Assembly (NCBI RefSeq): GCF_000485595.1
Contig: NW_014577614.1
Location: forward strand, 111,783-156,609
Reading direction: 5' to 3'
Origin: Priapulus caudatus
Lineage: Eukaryota; Priapulida; Priapulimorpha; Priapulimorphida; Priapulidae
Length of the DNA: 44,827 nucleotides
Shown: piece by piece, positions 21,173 to 31,176 of the stretch
Numbering within the stretch: the stretch's first letter is position 1
How the letters are laid out: each line of letters opens with the position of its first letter
The notes under the pieces: generated by a model
What the model was told of the DNA's origin: nothing
Seen by the model: the letters and a program-made list of their open reading frames with translations, nothing else
The model's database searches: none
Position numbers and translations under genes: made by a program

Positions 21173-21492
21173 CCTATCCGCCCCATGTGACTGACAGCAC
21201 GCTCTAGGCAATCAGGGTCATGATGGGAAAAACTCGCCTATCCACCCCGCGTGACTGACAGCGCGCTCTAGGCAATCAGGGTCATGATGGGAAAAACTCA
21301 CCTATCCGCCCCGCGTGACTGACAGCGCGCTCTAGGCAATCAGGGTCATGATGGGAAAAACTCGCCTATCCGCCCTGTGTGACTGACAGCGCGCTCTAGG
21401 CAATTAGGGTCATGATGGGAAAAACTCGCCTATCCGCCCCGCGTGACTGACAGCGCGCTCTAGACAATCAGGGTCATGATGGGAAAAACACG
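21173..21492. repeat. 64-bp minisatellite, five copies
   Basis: Five head-to-tail units begin CCTATCC at 21173, 21237, 21301, 21365 and 21429, exactly 64 bp apart. Each contains GACTGACAGCGCGCTCTAGG and TCAGGGTCATGATGGGAAAA. Copies differ at only a few positions, so the array is young. It lies in the intron just upstream of the GGVP exon and begins within about 30 bp of its acceptor. Confidence 0.95.
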
Positions 21493-21596
21493 ACATTAAA
21501 CAGGATGTGCCCGGGTAGAGTGCTCCAGCCTAGGTACAGTGTGTAGCTTTTAAGTATTTGCAATATGATGGTGTAGTAAAAGCAAGGCTTAGCAAC

Positions 21597-22003
21597 GCCT
21601 GCCTCCCGTTTTCCTTCCATTCTTCCCTGCCTCTCTTCTGCTCCCTCTCCCTTCCTCGCTGCCTCTCTTCTGCTCCCTCTCCCTTCTTCCCTGCCTCTCT
21701 TCTGCTCCCTCTCCCTTCTTCCTTGCCTCTTTTCTGCTCTATCTCCCTTCTTCCCTGCCTCTCTTCTGCTTTCTCTCCCTTCTTCCCTGCCTCTCTTATG
21801 CTCCCTCTCCCTTCTTCCTTGCCTCTTTTCTGCTCTATCTCCCTTCTTCCCTGCCCAATTCTGCTCTCCCTCAGTTCTTTCCTGCCTCAATCCTGCTCTC
21901 CTTCCCTTCTTCCCTGCCTATCTTATGTTCTCTTTTCCCTCTTCTCTGCCTCCCTCCCTTCTTCCCTGCCTCTCTTCTGCTCTCATTTCCTTCTTACCTG
22001 CCC
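21597..22003. repeat. Polypyrimidine minisatellite, units of about 32 bp
   Basis: Repeated CCTCTCTTCTGCTCCCTCTC and CCTTCTTCCCTG words on the plus strand, hence purine-rich on the transcribed minus-strand gene. Frames across it give only Arg/Glu/Lys or Ser/Leu/Pro repeats and are not coding. Such tracts can form triplex DNA. It lies in the same intron as the 64-bp minisatellite. Confidence 0.92.
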
Positions 22004-22151
22004 CCCATAGAACCTGCCACTATTATAGTCGCTGCGTAACACGACGGCCTGACGCGTGCCAAACAGACAGGAGAATCACATCGCCCTGCAACGAGCGGAT
22101 AGTTGGCTGCGACTGCTTCTCCGCACACCGGCTCACAGTGAAGCCACTCAC

Positions 22152-22283
22152 CCAGCAGCCGTGTCGTCATGTTGCCGGCGGCTATCATCGCCGTCCTGCG
22201 GAGACCGACGGCCGGCAGTTTGGTGGACACTACGCGGCGATGGCCGATCTCTCCAAGCGTGTAGATGTTAGCCTCAGAACCGA
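22152..22283 (-). CDS. Winged-helix/PNP_UDP-domain protein, internal exon (phase 1-1)
   Basis: Acceptor GCATTACAG, donor gtgagt. It encodes SEANIYTLGEIGHRRVVSTK, then LPAVGLRRTAMIAAGNMTTR and LLG. The YTLGEIG-xx-VV-x-TKLPAVG...AAGN-TTRLL pattern is standard for animal PNP_UDP proteins and leads directly into GTFQHIEYVF of the next exon. Confidence 0.92.
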
Positions 22284-22431
22284 CTGTAATGCAGAGTCTA
22301 ACTATTATGGGATACCACAAACATATGTACCTCCTCGTGTTATGAGAATTCATGTGATGTTCATGCTGATACCGTGTTCTCGGAACATTAACAATTGCTA
22401 ACGTTTCCGACCAGTAGATGGCGCTACTTAC

Positions 22432-22575
22432 CCTCCGTTTTGTACTTGACATAGGTCTTCTGGTTCTTCATCATCGCATCGACTGCTACCTTCTCGCAGT
22501 ACCTGGCTGTGATGATGGCAACTGTTGGCTGCTCTTCAGCTGCGACTTTCGGCATGTTAGTCACTACCTGGATGT
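22432..22575 (-). CDS. Winged-helix/PNP_UDP-domain protein, internal exon (start of PNP domain)
   Basis: Acceptor CTGCTACAG, donor gtaagt, phases 1-1. It encodes DIQVVTNMPKVAAEEQPTVA, then IITARYCEKVAVDAMM and KNQKTYVKYKTE. The PTVAIITA-xx-CEK-AVDAM stretch is the first beta strand and helix of the PNP_UDP domain. The preceding residues link to the winged-helix-like part. Confidence 0.92.
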
Positions 22576-22627
22576 CTGTAGCAGAGGAGGAAGGTAAAAC
22601 CATGCTGACACACATACTATAAACTAT

Positions 22628-23219
22628 CAAGAGCCCATTAACCCCAGAGCGTACAATGCTGAAATAGGAAAACCATGTTGTCGTTTCGGCAAAATTAATA
22701 AAGTTTACCTACCTTATTTTGATACTTCTCTACCGGAATATTATGCAAGAGTCATAGCTAGCCAATATAAGATCAACCGCTTGTCTCTACGATATGTTCC
22801 TATGCCAAGATATAAAGCAATAAAAATCGAGTACATCTAGGTAATCCTAGCGCCATATCACCCAGTAACACGCCTCTCGCGCGTTTAGTGACTGAATAGA
22901 TATATACAACACATGGTGATACAACACATGGTTAGCACGTTGTATATATCTATGCAGTCACTAAAAGCGCAAGAGGCCTGTTACTGGGTGATATGGCACT
23001 AGGATTACCTAGAAGTACTCGATTTTTATCGCTTTATATCTCGGCATAGGACCGTCGTAGAAACAAGCGGTTGATCTTATATTGGCTAGCTATGACTCCT
23101 GCATAATATTCCGGTAAAGAAGTATCAAAATAAGGTAGGTAAACTTTATTAATTTTGCTGAAACGACACCATGGTTTTCCTATTTCAGCGTTGTACGCTC
23201 TGGGGTTAATGGGCTCTTG
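22628..23219. mobile_element. Fold-back element, 592 bp, 7-bp TSD AAACTAT
   Basis: Two arms of about 290 bp are almost perfect reverse complements, beginning CAAGAGCCCATTAACCCCAG at 22628 and ending with the inverse at 23219; a short spacer lies near 22915-22930. AAACTAT stands on both sides (22621-22627 and 23220-23226), so it inserted as a unit. It has no coding capacity. In the transcript of the minus-strand gene it would fold into a long hairpin. The class is unknown. Confidence 0.9.
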
Positions 23220-23226
23220 AAACTAT

Positions 23227-23665
23227 ATATGTGACCCGCTCCAGCATAATACGGACTAAGTCGCAAGTCATTGTTTTGAGTAATGAGCACGCACACATAT
23301 ATATGCTGAAAATGGCCTACCTGGACAAAAATGAGATTTTTACAAAAATAAGTTCCTAAGTGCATATTTAATCCGGATATATAGGTTCAGATATCTCTAG
23401 ATTATTATGGTCATTTTTAATTTAAAAAAACCACCGCTCATCCCCGACTGGGCCCCTTACCCGGAACGCTTTATCTCAAAAGCTGCATATTCCGGAATAA
23501 GTCGGTTTCCGATCTTCAAATTGCTGTAGATCGGTCAATTCTTTAAATATAGCCAAATATTTTATATCATTTTAAAGGTAATTAAAGTATCTATTCAGAT
23601 ATGCACATAACTCAATTTGTAGAATTTCCTACTTAATCCTGGTTTTGCTGGAGCGGGTCACATAT
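23227..23665. mobile_element. TIR element, 439 bp, ends ATATGTGACCCGCTCCAGCA
   Basis: The first 20 bases and last 20 bases are exact inverted repeats. TA at the edges suggests a TA target, as for Tc1/mariner-like MITEs; this is inferred. It abuts the target duplication of the fold-back element on its left. The inside is AT-rich and non-coding. Confidence 0.8.
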
Positions 23666-23716
23666 CGTATCAGAGATCAAAAACCAAGACCAAACACAAA
23701 CCCTGATCATATATAT

Positions 23717-23718
<2 letters not shown>

Positions 23719-23772
<54 letters not shown>
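23719..23772. repeat. (TG)n microsatellite
   Basis: About 26 TG dinucleotides followed by G-rich TGGGTGGGGGTGCGTGCG. Intronic in the PNP-like gene. Confidence 0.97.
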
Positions 23773-23778
<6 letters not shown>

Positions 23779-23894
23779 GGTGCGTGCGTGGGCGTGGGCA
23801 TTTCGATGTGGCCGTACACGTGTATGAATACGCCCTAACACAGGCGTACACATACGTAACACCCTATTATAGGTTGCATAATTGATATCAGTAC

Positions 23895-24010
23895 CTGCAT
23901 CATATGTCACCACTCTGATCCAGCTCTCATTGTCCAACTGCCTAATGACATTCCTGTCCTGTAGTATAGATAACAGCTCCCGATACTTCTCATCTGTCCC
24001 ATAGAGGGCT
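23895..24010 (-). CDS. Winged-helix/PNP_UDP-domain protein, exon with second half of winged helix
   Basis: Acceptor TTCCGGCAG, phase 2; donor gtactg, phase 1. It encodes ALYGTDEKYRELLSILQDRN, then VIRQLDNESWIRVVTYDA. A helix (EKYRELLSIL), a turn and two short strands ending in SWIRVV look like the recognition helix and wing of a winged-helix fold. The structural call is inferred from the pattern, not from a named family. Confidence 0.8.
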
Positions 24011-24222
24011 CTGCCGGAACAAGTCATATACAAAGTTAGAATATTTGGTAATATGCCAACTACCACTGTCAAATTCGACCGCCACAGTTAAGACGCAGTA
24101 CAATTTCGCCGAATTGCGCAACTGCATTTTAAAACGTTAGACTTATGCTGCTACATGTATCGGACGAAACGATTGTTATCGGTTCTGGGTCCGTTCCCAA
24201 CCAATGAGTGATTAGTGTGCAC

Positions 24223-24328
24223 CTCTCTATGTCAGTGAGATGGATGGCATTTGGGTAGGCTTCCTCTATCAGATCTAAGAGACGCTGTTCCGTGAGCGGC
24301 ATAGCCATGTGAACCTCACCAATCACTT
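24223..24328 (-). CDS. Winged-helix/PNP_UDP-domain protein, exon with first half of winged helix
   Basis: Acceptor TTTGCTGCAG, phase 1; donor gtgcac, phase 2 (GAG AG|). It encodes VIGEVHMAMPLTEQRLLDLI followed by EEAYPNAIHLTDIE and, with the next exon, RALYGTDEKY. TEQRLLDLIEEAYPNAIHLTDIE resembles helices 1 and 2 of a winged-helix domain. Two ATGs occur (24308 and 6 nt on), so translation might start here if the exon at 25610-25735 is not used. The donor is weak by consensus but phase-correct. Confidence 0.78.
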
Positions 24329-25609
24329 CTGCAGCAAAGCAGAACAGCACATGTATTACAAACGACACTATCGTAAATGCAATGATGGGCATCCAGGGCC
24401 AGCATGTTGAAGAACAAGGCAGTGTGTCCACCCTTTTATGAATCAAACGGAGTTGACGAAGTTGTCTCAGGATGACTGCATCTAAAACCACTTGGTTAAT
24501 GCATGAGAGATACTATAGGACACAGTACAGACCGTGATGGATTAGAATTAGATAATACTAGTTCCGGTTACGACATTATGAAGACAACGAGACATCACGG
24601 TAAAGACATTCCACGTTATTTTCTATATAAGGTGACATTACAAAGTTAAATCTGGCACAACATGTTATACATCCAGATCAGAACACACAAGTCTATCCAG
24701 AGGCAAATAAAACAAGTCAAAATTGATAACACAATTAAGTGAAAAAAAGATTATTACACGCAGCTGTAATGAATAGATTAAGCCAATCGACATACTGCTA
24801 GTGCCACCTGAATAAGTTCACAAGCAATGTTATCCCAGCACGACATGCAAACACCATAAACATCTCGAGCAATAAAACAGAAGATAACCGTGTTATAAAA
24901 AATGTAGTCAGTGCTTTATTGAGAATCAGAATGTTAAACCTCCAACCATGTACTGCGGCCTGCATGCCACATGTGCAAACAGACAGTGTGAAAATAGACT
25001 CCAATCAAAATAAGTGATAATTATGTATATATACACAGCATTATGAAATTCCTATTACCAAAAATAACAGAACAACATTATAATAATCACATGCAACATG
25101 TGCAATGACTGGATTATAAAACGAACGCATGCAAATGACTAGGTCACAATCACGCCATCATGCAATGACTTGGTTGCAATAAGCATGCAGTGTAGCTGAA
25201 ACAAGAAACATACATGTCTCAGATATTAGTTCACATGCTGTTTATAGATCTGTTTTCAGTGTGCACACCCAAAAGGAAAACTATTTGCAGAAGGTCATGC
25301 TGTTAGTAATTTGGCACTGCCACAGATCACCCAAATACATCCTCATTATACAGAAATCGAACCATTACACAATTACCATGGGGGCATGGAGGAGAAATTT
25401 CATGTATTTTGTGGTCAGAATATAATTTGATGGACATAGACTGCATTTATGCGGACATGAGAGTGGTCTGGCAGGTCATGTGAGTGCATGTGGTTGGACA
25501 CGGTGGCGTATTTAGATCGCATGTAATTGGGTGAGTTGTGCGACAGCTCGGTGAAAAGTGGTGCAAGAACAAAGGCTGCAAGCTGTGCAGATATGCTGTT
25601 CTACATTAC
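24329..25609 (-). other. Probable intron of the PNP-like gene
   Basis: AT-rich. A frame at 24330-24480 codes for a hydrophobic stretch but runs into the polypyrimidine tract of the acceptor, so I read it as intron. Short direct words CATGCAATGACT recur at 25090-25170. No other exon recognised. Confidence 0.5.
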
Positions 25610-25735
25610 TTAAGTCGTTTCCACTAGCTGTACCACCTGTGCCGTCTTCTGCTGGGTCGGAGATTGGCTCAGGTGGAGGAGTGCCCTCTGGTGGCGCACG
25701 TGTGAACACCATCGTCTCCACCTGGTCTAAGCCAT
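25610..25735 (-). CDS. Possible upstream coding exon of the PNP-like gene
   Basis: Between acceptor TACTGCGACAG and donor gtaatg, a 126-nt exon in phases 1-1 would encode GLDQVETMVFTRAPPEGTPP followed by PEPISDPAEDGTGGTASGND and a Leu, an acidic and Pro/Gly-rich linker-like segment. Phase fits the exon at 24223-24328. There is no homology I recognise, so it is tentative; a true start codon further 5' was not found. Confidence 0.4.
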
Positions 25736-26230
25736 CTGTCGCAGTACACAGAAAAATTCGATTACGATCGAATAAAAATGACAAGTTCAGCATTATTGAA
25801 CGATTCGTCATCCTTACTTCGATTTACTCCGACCTGTTGTCTACTCCTCTATTTCTTAGAGAATTCTCTAGAGATGGTAGCTGCTGGATGTAACAAGTGC
25901 AGCAAGTTTGTGAAAAGCCCTACCTGCATGTCACCATGATAACAGTAGGAGTCTATCAATATTGATCATTGACTCCTGATAACAGCATGCCCACCATGAT
26001 GTTATCAGCTCCACAGGTGAAAAAAGGAGATTGTTGGTGGCTGCTACCAAGTTTATAACTAGAGATATGTAATAATCATCACCACGAGCCAACAGCATAA
26101 ACATAAATAGAGCCACATCGTTATAGTATCACATCTAGCAGAAACACTCTTAACAGACAAAGTAAGAAACACGCTATAAATCAGTGTTAACGCTTCGACA
26201 TAATCAGCTACTGTAGACAACTCACCTAGG

Positions 26231-26313
26231 TTAACTCCCCGGATGTCCCAAACTTATTCTGCACGAGAGATCAGCCCGTATTTCGCGGACTGCTGCAATC
26301 AGTGTTAGCGTCA
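26231..26313 (-). CDS. Unrecognised proline-rich protein, proposed last exon
   Basis: Acceptor AATTGTCTTGCAG|TG, phase 1. With the G left by the donor at 26522 it encodes VTLTLIAAVREIRADLSCRI, then SLGHPGS and TAA at 26231-26233. The preceding large exon also reads on without this splice for 45 more residues to TAG at 26385, but that tail is Arg/His/Cys-rich and looks like intron read-through. The amphipathic stretch encoded here looks more protein-like. An alternative role as a 5' exon of the PNP-like gene is possible because gtgagt follows at 26225. Confidence 0.5.
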
Positions 26314-26521
26314 CTGCAAGACAATTGGGGTTAGCCAACTACGAACACACGGGTTAGTTTTACGAGCCGACGCCTACTCGCAGTCTACGCGGCAGCGCAA
26401 ATGCAGCGCGCGCCGTCCCACTGGCTTCGTTCGGCTGTCGTCATGCCGCGGGGAAACACATGCAGCGCCGTCTGGTGGTCGACGCGAACACAACATGCAG
26501 CTGCATGCGGACGTCGTTTAC

Positions 26522-29242
26522 CGCGCGACTTGCTGAGCTTGCTTCGTATCGTGATGGGACTCTTCCGCCCCGATGGTGGCTTCACCTCGAGCGGGGGTCC
26601 CTCGTGCAGGAGCAGGGGCAGCGGGCTGGAGCGCCCCGACCCCGGCGGGGTGAACCCGGGCGACAGACGACCGAGGCCGTCCGGCGACCGCGACGGCACG
26701 CCGGCGCCACACCTCGCCGCGTCCGTCTGTGGCGACAGGCTCCCCCCGCCGGGCCTCATGATGGCCATTCCGTAATGATTCCGGCTCCCCCCGCCGGGCC
26801 TCATGATGGCCATTCCGTAATGATTCCGGCTCCCCCCGCCGGGCCTCATGATGGCCATTCCGTAATGATTCCGGCTCCCCCCGCCGGGCCTCTCCTCGCC
26901 GCCACCCTTGCACGTTCCCACCGCCCTCCGGAAGCTGTCCTTGGCGGCCCTCTGTGCGCTAGTCCCCTTGACGATGGGCTTGGTGGCGGGAAGCGCCGGC
27001 TTTGTGCGCGGTGCGCCGCCGCCGCCGCCGCCCGACCTCACGGTCAGGTCGATGTCGCAGGCGTCGTCCGTCTGCTGCTGCTGCTGCTGCAGGCTTGTCG
27101 TACTGGAAGACAGCGATCCCGCGAAGCCATCAAGCGTGTCGCTGCTCGACGCGACCGAGCGACTCAGCGACAGCTCCGACTCCGACCGCAGCGCCCCCGT
27201 GCTGCAGCTCGAGCCGCCAACAGAGGGCGCCTTCGTCGCGGCGGCCGGCTCGAGCTTCTTGCCCGTCAGCAGCTTACAACTCGACGGACTCATCTGACGG
27301 ATGTGCTTCTTCCCTGCCGGCTGCGGCGCGTCGAAGCGGCTCGGGCCGACAATGCCCGATGTCCACGGCTCCGTGGGTCCGAGCGGCCGCACCGACTTGG
27401 CGACGGCGACCGGCTCGTCCACAGCGGCGCCCTCTGGCGGCGCGCTCTCGGACGCGGCGGGTTTTTCGGACAACTTCTCGAGGTTCGCGACGAGGTCGAT
27501 GTCGGCAACGGTGATCTGGCCCTCGAGTTCCTCCAGCCAGCTGGGGCCGGGACGGCCCGCGCCCCACGGCTCCATGCCGAAGTGAGGCTTCTCGCTCGTC
27601 CTCTTCCCCTCCTCCTCCTCCTGCGCGGCGGCCTCCCCGTCAGCACCGCACCCGCTCAGCTGGCCCTCGATCTCCGCCAACCACGAGGCGTCGTCCGCTG
27701 CCGGCGCCGGCGTCTCGACAGGCGTGGGCGGTGGCGCGTTTGCCTTGTCCCAGCGACTGCTGCCCTTGTAACCGGACGTCCAGGGCGCGACGGGGCCGAG
27801 CGGGGCGGCCGTCGCCGCCGTGCACGCTGGCTCCTCGACGGGCGTCGCCCCGTCGCGCGTTCCCGCGTAAGTGTCGTCCGTCGTTGTCGCACTCTTCCGC
27901 ACCTCATTCTCTCCTGGCTCACTCTCCCTCGCGTCGTCACGCTCTTTTGCGTCATCCTTGCCGGCTGTCGCTGTCACAGATGCTTCAGTTGACTGATGAT
28001 TCGTTGATGCAGTAGAGAGAGGAGGAGGGCTGGTTGGGGGCTGAGGGGGAGGACTGGATGGAGGGGGAGGGCTGGTTGGAGGCTGAGGGGGAGGACTGGA
28101 TGGAGGGGGAGGGGGAGGGCTGGTTGGAGGCTGAGGGGGAGGACTGGATGGAGGGGGAGGGGGAGGTTTTGATGGAGGGGATGAGGGTGGGATGGACATA
28201 GGCAAAGAAGATGGAGTCGACGTAGAGGGAGGGGCAGGGGAAGAGGTCGGCGTCGGTGCAGGAGGAGGGGTCGGCGTCGGGGTAGGGGGAGGGGTAGATG
28301 CAGGAGGAGGAGGAGGGGTCGGCGTCGGGGCAGGGGGAAGGGTGGATGCAGGAGGAGGAGGAGGTTTCACGCTCTGCTTCACGATTACATACTCCCTATC
28401 ATCATCGTCAGCAGCGGCAGCGGCAGGAGCGCACTTTGCCGAGCCGGGACGCAACCCCGAGTCGACGCCGCCGCCGTTGAGCGGTGAAGGCACCACTGCA
28501 GCGAGAACCCCCGGCAGTGTTGGCAGCGAGCGCGCACGGTGCGTGAGCGCGGGGAGGTCGGGAGCACTTCCTTCTCCGCCCGCCGCCACGTCGGGAATCT
28601 TCCGGGTCGTCACCGTCGTGAGGATGCGGAACGATCCCGTGCGCCACAGCTCGCCACCATCATCGCCCTCCGGCTCCACGGTCGTAATGATGCGCAGCGA
28701 GTTCGACCGGCCAATCAGCGGCCGCTCGGCGTCCGTCGGCGTCACCGTCGTCAGGATCTTCAGCGACTTGGAGCGCTTGAGCGCACCGACAGGGGGCGCC
28801 ACCTCGTTCTTCGGCATCGTCACCGTCGTCTGTATGCGCACGGGACTCTTCGGCCGCGACTTCAGCGGCTTGCTGTCGACGGTGCTCACCGAGCGCATGG
28901 CGGCGCCACCTGGCGACGTGCTGCCGCCGCCGCGGGGGCGCGACGTCACGGCGACGCTGCTCGAGATGGACGTCGGCGGCCCCCTGGTGGCGGCGGACGA
29001 GGACGAGGAGGACGCGGCGGAGGAGAGGGAGTCGCAGCGCGGCTTCGGCGAGCAGGGCCGCGACATGCGTGTCACCGAGACGGTGCTGGAGACCGAGGTC
29101 GGGCTGCCGCCGCCGCGCAGCGGGCTCGTGCTGGTCGCGCGCTTCCGCGGCTCGTCGGCGCCCTCTGTCTTCTGGTGCGGCGGCACGGGCGGTTTGCCGG
29201 GCAGCAGCTTCACGGAGCTGACGCGAACTAGAGTGGAGCCGC
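26522..29242 (-). CDS. Unrecognised proline-rich protein, large exon
   Basis: A single open frame of about 907 codons, GC-rich against AT-rich introns. Acceptor TTGCTTGCGCAG|GC, phase 1, right after PNSPIG of the previous exon. In order: a basic Ser-rich part (LLPGKPPVPPHQK; SVSSTVSVTRMSRP; SISSSVAVTSRPRG); four copies of a motif like S-(L/F/P)-(K/R)-I-x-TTV (KSPVRIQTTV, KSLKILTTVTP, NSLRIITTVEP, GSFRILTTVTT); a long PPPPSSPPPQPPTSPP region (28010-28360); two PLGPxxPWTSGxxGxSR(W/F)D motifs (27748-27804, 27335-27386) alternating with two SWLxExEGQ motifs (27657-27690, 27511-27545); Ser-rich and poly-Gln parts; and three exact 15-aa repeats. It is probably a disordered scaffold or cytoskeletal adaptor. 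I do not recognise the family. Confidence 0.8.
26756..26890 (-). repeat. 45-bp coding repeat, three copies
   Basis: Three exact head-to-tail copies encode RPGGGSRNHYGMAIM, with a partial fourth (RPGGGS). Identity at the DNA level, silent sites included, shows a very recent expansion within the exon. Confidence 0.95.
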
Positions 29243-29840
29243 CTGCGCAAGCAAAGGACGATAGATGAAATGCGACGTGGCTAGCGCGATTAAACGAACG
29301 TACGAATACAGCGACACGCGCCTAAACAAAAGTCAAAATATTACTGTTAAAAAACATCAGTTAAAGAATATCACGAATACACAGCTTAGAATGCAGTCAA
29401 ACACATACACGCACGCACGCACGCACGCACGCACGTACGCAGGCACGCACGCACGCATGCACAGACAGACATCAATGTTAGATGGACTTACGACATATTT
29501 GTACGGCACATACGTAATTGCAACATGTGATGCACTAATCATTAATTATGGTACATGCCAGGCTGCCAGCATTTACGTCCAGCTGATCATCAGACACGCA
29601 TTCTCCCCCGAGGGAAGTGCGCGCAAAAACCAACGCCACACAAGTACGAACACGGAAAAATCGTGCCAGACTCGGGTCGTCACGACTGCGTTACTCATAC
29701 ATCACAGACTTTCCACTGAGTAAGAAGCTGCCAGTAGCAATGCTAGAAAAAAGACTTGCTTCACCAATGCAGCCCTCGTAAGCAGAGTGCGAGGCAACGG
29801 CGTCGGATGCAGGATAGGAGCAGCGGGGGCGGCACGGTAT

Positions 29841-29883
<43 letters not shown>

Positions 29884-30737
29884 GCACATGCACGCACGCG
29901 CACGCACGCACGCACACACGCACGCACGCACACACACGCACGCATGCCACCCTGCTCGTTGCGCAACGCTTCGTCTGACAAAAACACGCCCGCCACAAAA
30001 ACTCAATAGGAGACTTGCGCTCGCACAAAGCAAACAAGCTGCCCAAAAATATCCCAGGAACAGGAACCGAGCAGATGTGTGTGGGGGGGGGGGAAGAGGG
30101 GTGAGCATGAGGCTGGATCAGTGCACCAGATAACTTGCGTATTTGCGTAAATATGCATGAATTCCATACAAATACGCATGTAATTTTCAAAGGTATGCGT
30201 ATAGATACGCTTGTGTTTTAATAAATACGTACATGAGAAAACAAACAGATCGTATCAGTACGCTAACCTTCCATCTACTCCCGTATCGGCTCGGCTCTAA
30301 ATCACATTGATTTAGAATATATAAGAAATTGCACTTAATCTGCGTAACCTGACATGGAGTTTGGACACCTCCCAAAGAACGGCAGGGTCTTTGGGTGGTG
30401 TACAATCACTATGTCAAGTTTTGTGTGAGTACCTCTTAAACTAATGAGGTTGTAAAGGCAAGATATGTTAATATTCTGGTCGATACTCATACTAAGAAAA
30501 TATGATGAGTACTGCCAACAAGGAGTACTCATAGAGATCTTGCCGATACTCATACATAAAAAAAATGGTGAGTAAATACTCATCAACGCCAAAAATTATC
30601 TGGAGCACTGTGGATGCAAGTTGAACAGTGCCTGAGAAAGACGTCGTTCTGACTGGTGGAAGAGCCGCGTGGCTGTCATTCCCCTAACCAATGACAGAGA
30701 CAACCACGAGTGGGTTCTCCCTGCTCTATAGTTTGCG
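29243..30737 (-). other. Intron of the proline-rich gene
   Basis: Non-coding. Holds (ACGC)n tracts at about 29407-29455 and 29844-29945, a G run at 30081-30092, and ATGAGTA/TACTCAT words repeated and inverted at 30490-30595. No exon seen. Confidence 0.7.
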
Positions 30738-31040
30738 TCAGTGGGCGAGTTAGGTAGAGGTGCCAACAGCTAACAGTTTTTGCCGACAGGGGAGGAGGGT
30801 AGGGTGCTATCACACCCCCTAGTTCTGTCTGGTGGGTGAGTTAAGTTGGGATGCCAACAGCTAACAGTTTTTGTTGGTAGAGGAAGAGGGTAGGGTGATA
30901 TAACACCCCCTAGTTCTGTACGGTGGGGGAGTTAGGTCGGAATGACAACAGCCAACAGTTTTCGTCGGTAAGGGATGAGAGTGAGGTGATATCTGACCCC
31001 TGTAGTTTTGTCCGGTGGAGTTAAGTGGAGCCACTGACAA
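30738..31040. repeat. Tandem repeat of about 92 bp, three copies and a partial
   Basis: Units begin near 30740, 30830, 30922 and 31013 with GGTGGG-GAGTTA. They contain GCCAACAGCTAACAGTTTTT and CACCCCCTAGTTCTGT. Copies have diverged about 10-20 percent by eye. The array runs to within about 10 bp of the donor of the exon at 31051-31176. Confidence 0.88.
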
Positions 31041-31050
31041 CCGTTCTCAC

Positions 31051-31176
31051 CGATGGGAGAGTTGGGTGGCGGTTCCACCAGATCCTCCAGCTGTGTCATT
31101 TCACACTCAATCTTCCTAATCTTGACGTATCGCTGCTGCATCATCTTCATGATCTTCTTAATGAAGCCGACGTAAT
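31051..31176 (-). CDS. Unrecognised proline-rich protein, exon 5
   Basis: Acceptor TGATGTTTTCAG, donor gtgaga, phases 1-1. It encodes YVGFIKKIMKMMQQRYVKIR, then KIECEMTQLEDLVEPPPNSP and I. A strongly basic amphipathic helix (YVGFIKKIMKMMQQRYVKIRKIE) that could be a coiled coil is followed by a short acidic and proline-rich hinge that leads into the large exon. Confidence 0.85.

Noticed and set aside
21474-22010. Long frames on both strands with Arg/Glu/Lys or Ser/Leu/Pro repeats
   Set aside because: They come from the polypyrimidine minisatellite in an intron.
24330-24480. Hydrophobic frame (PIIAFTIVSFVIHVLF) as a membrane segment of the PNP-like protein
   Set aside because: It overlaps the polypyrimidine tract leading into the TTTGCTGCAG acceptor and is better read as intron.
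26460-29268. Plus-strand frames of 510, 358 and 230 codons
   Set aside because: They are antisense shadows of the GC-rich coding exon on the minus strand; composition is Arg/Gly-rich and no splice context was found.
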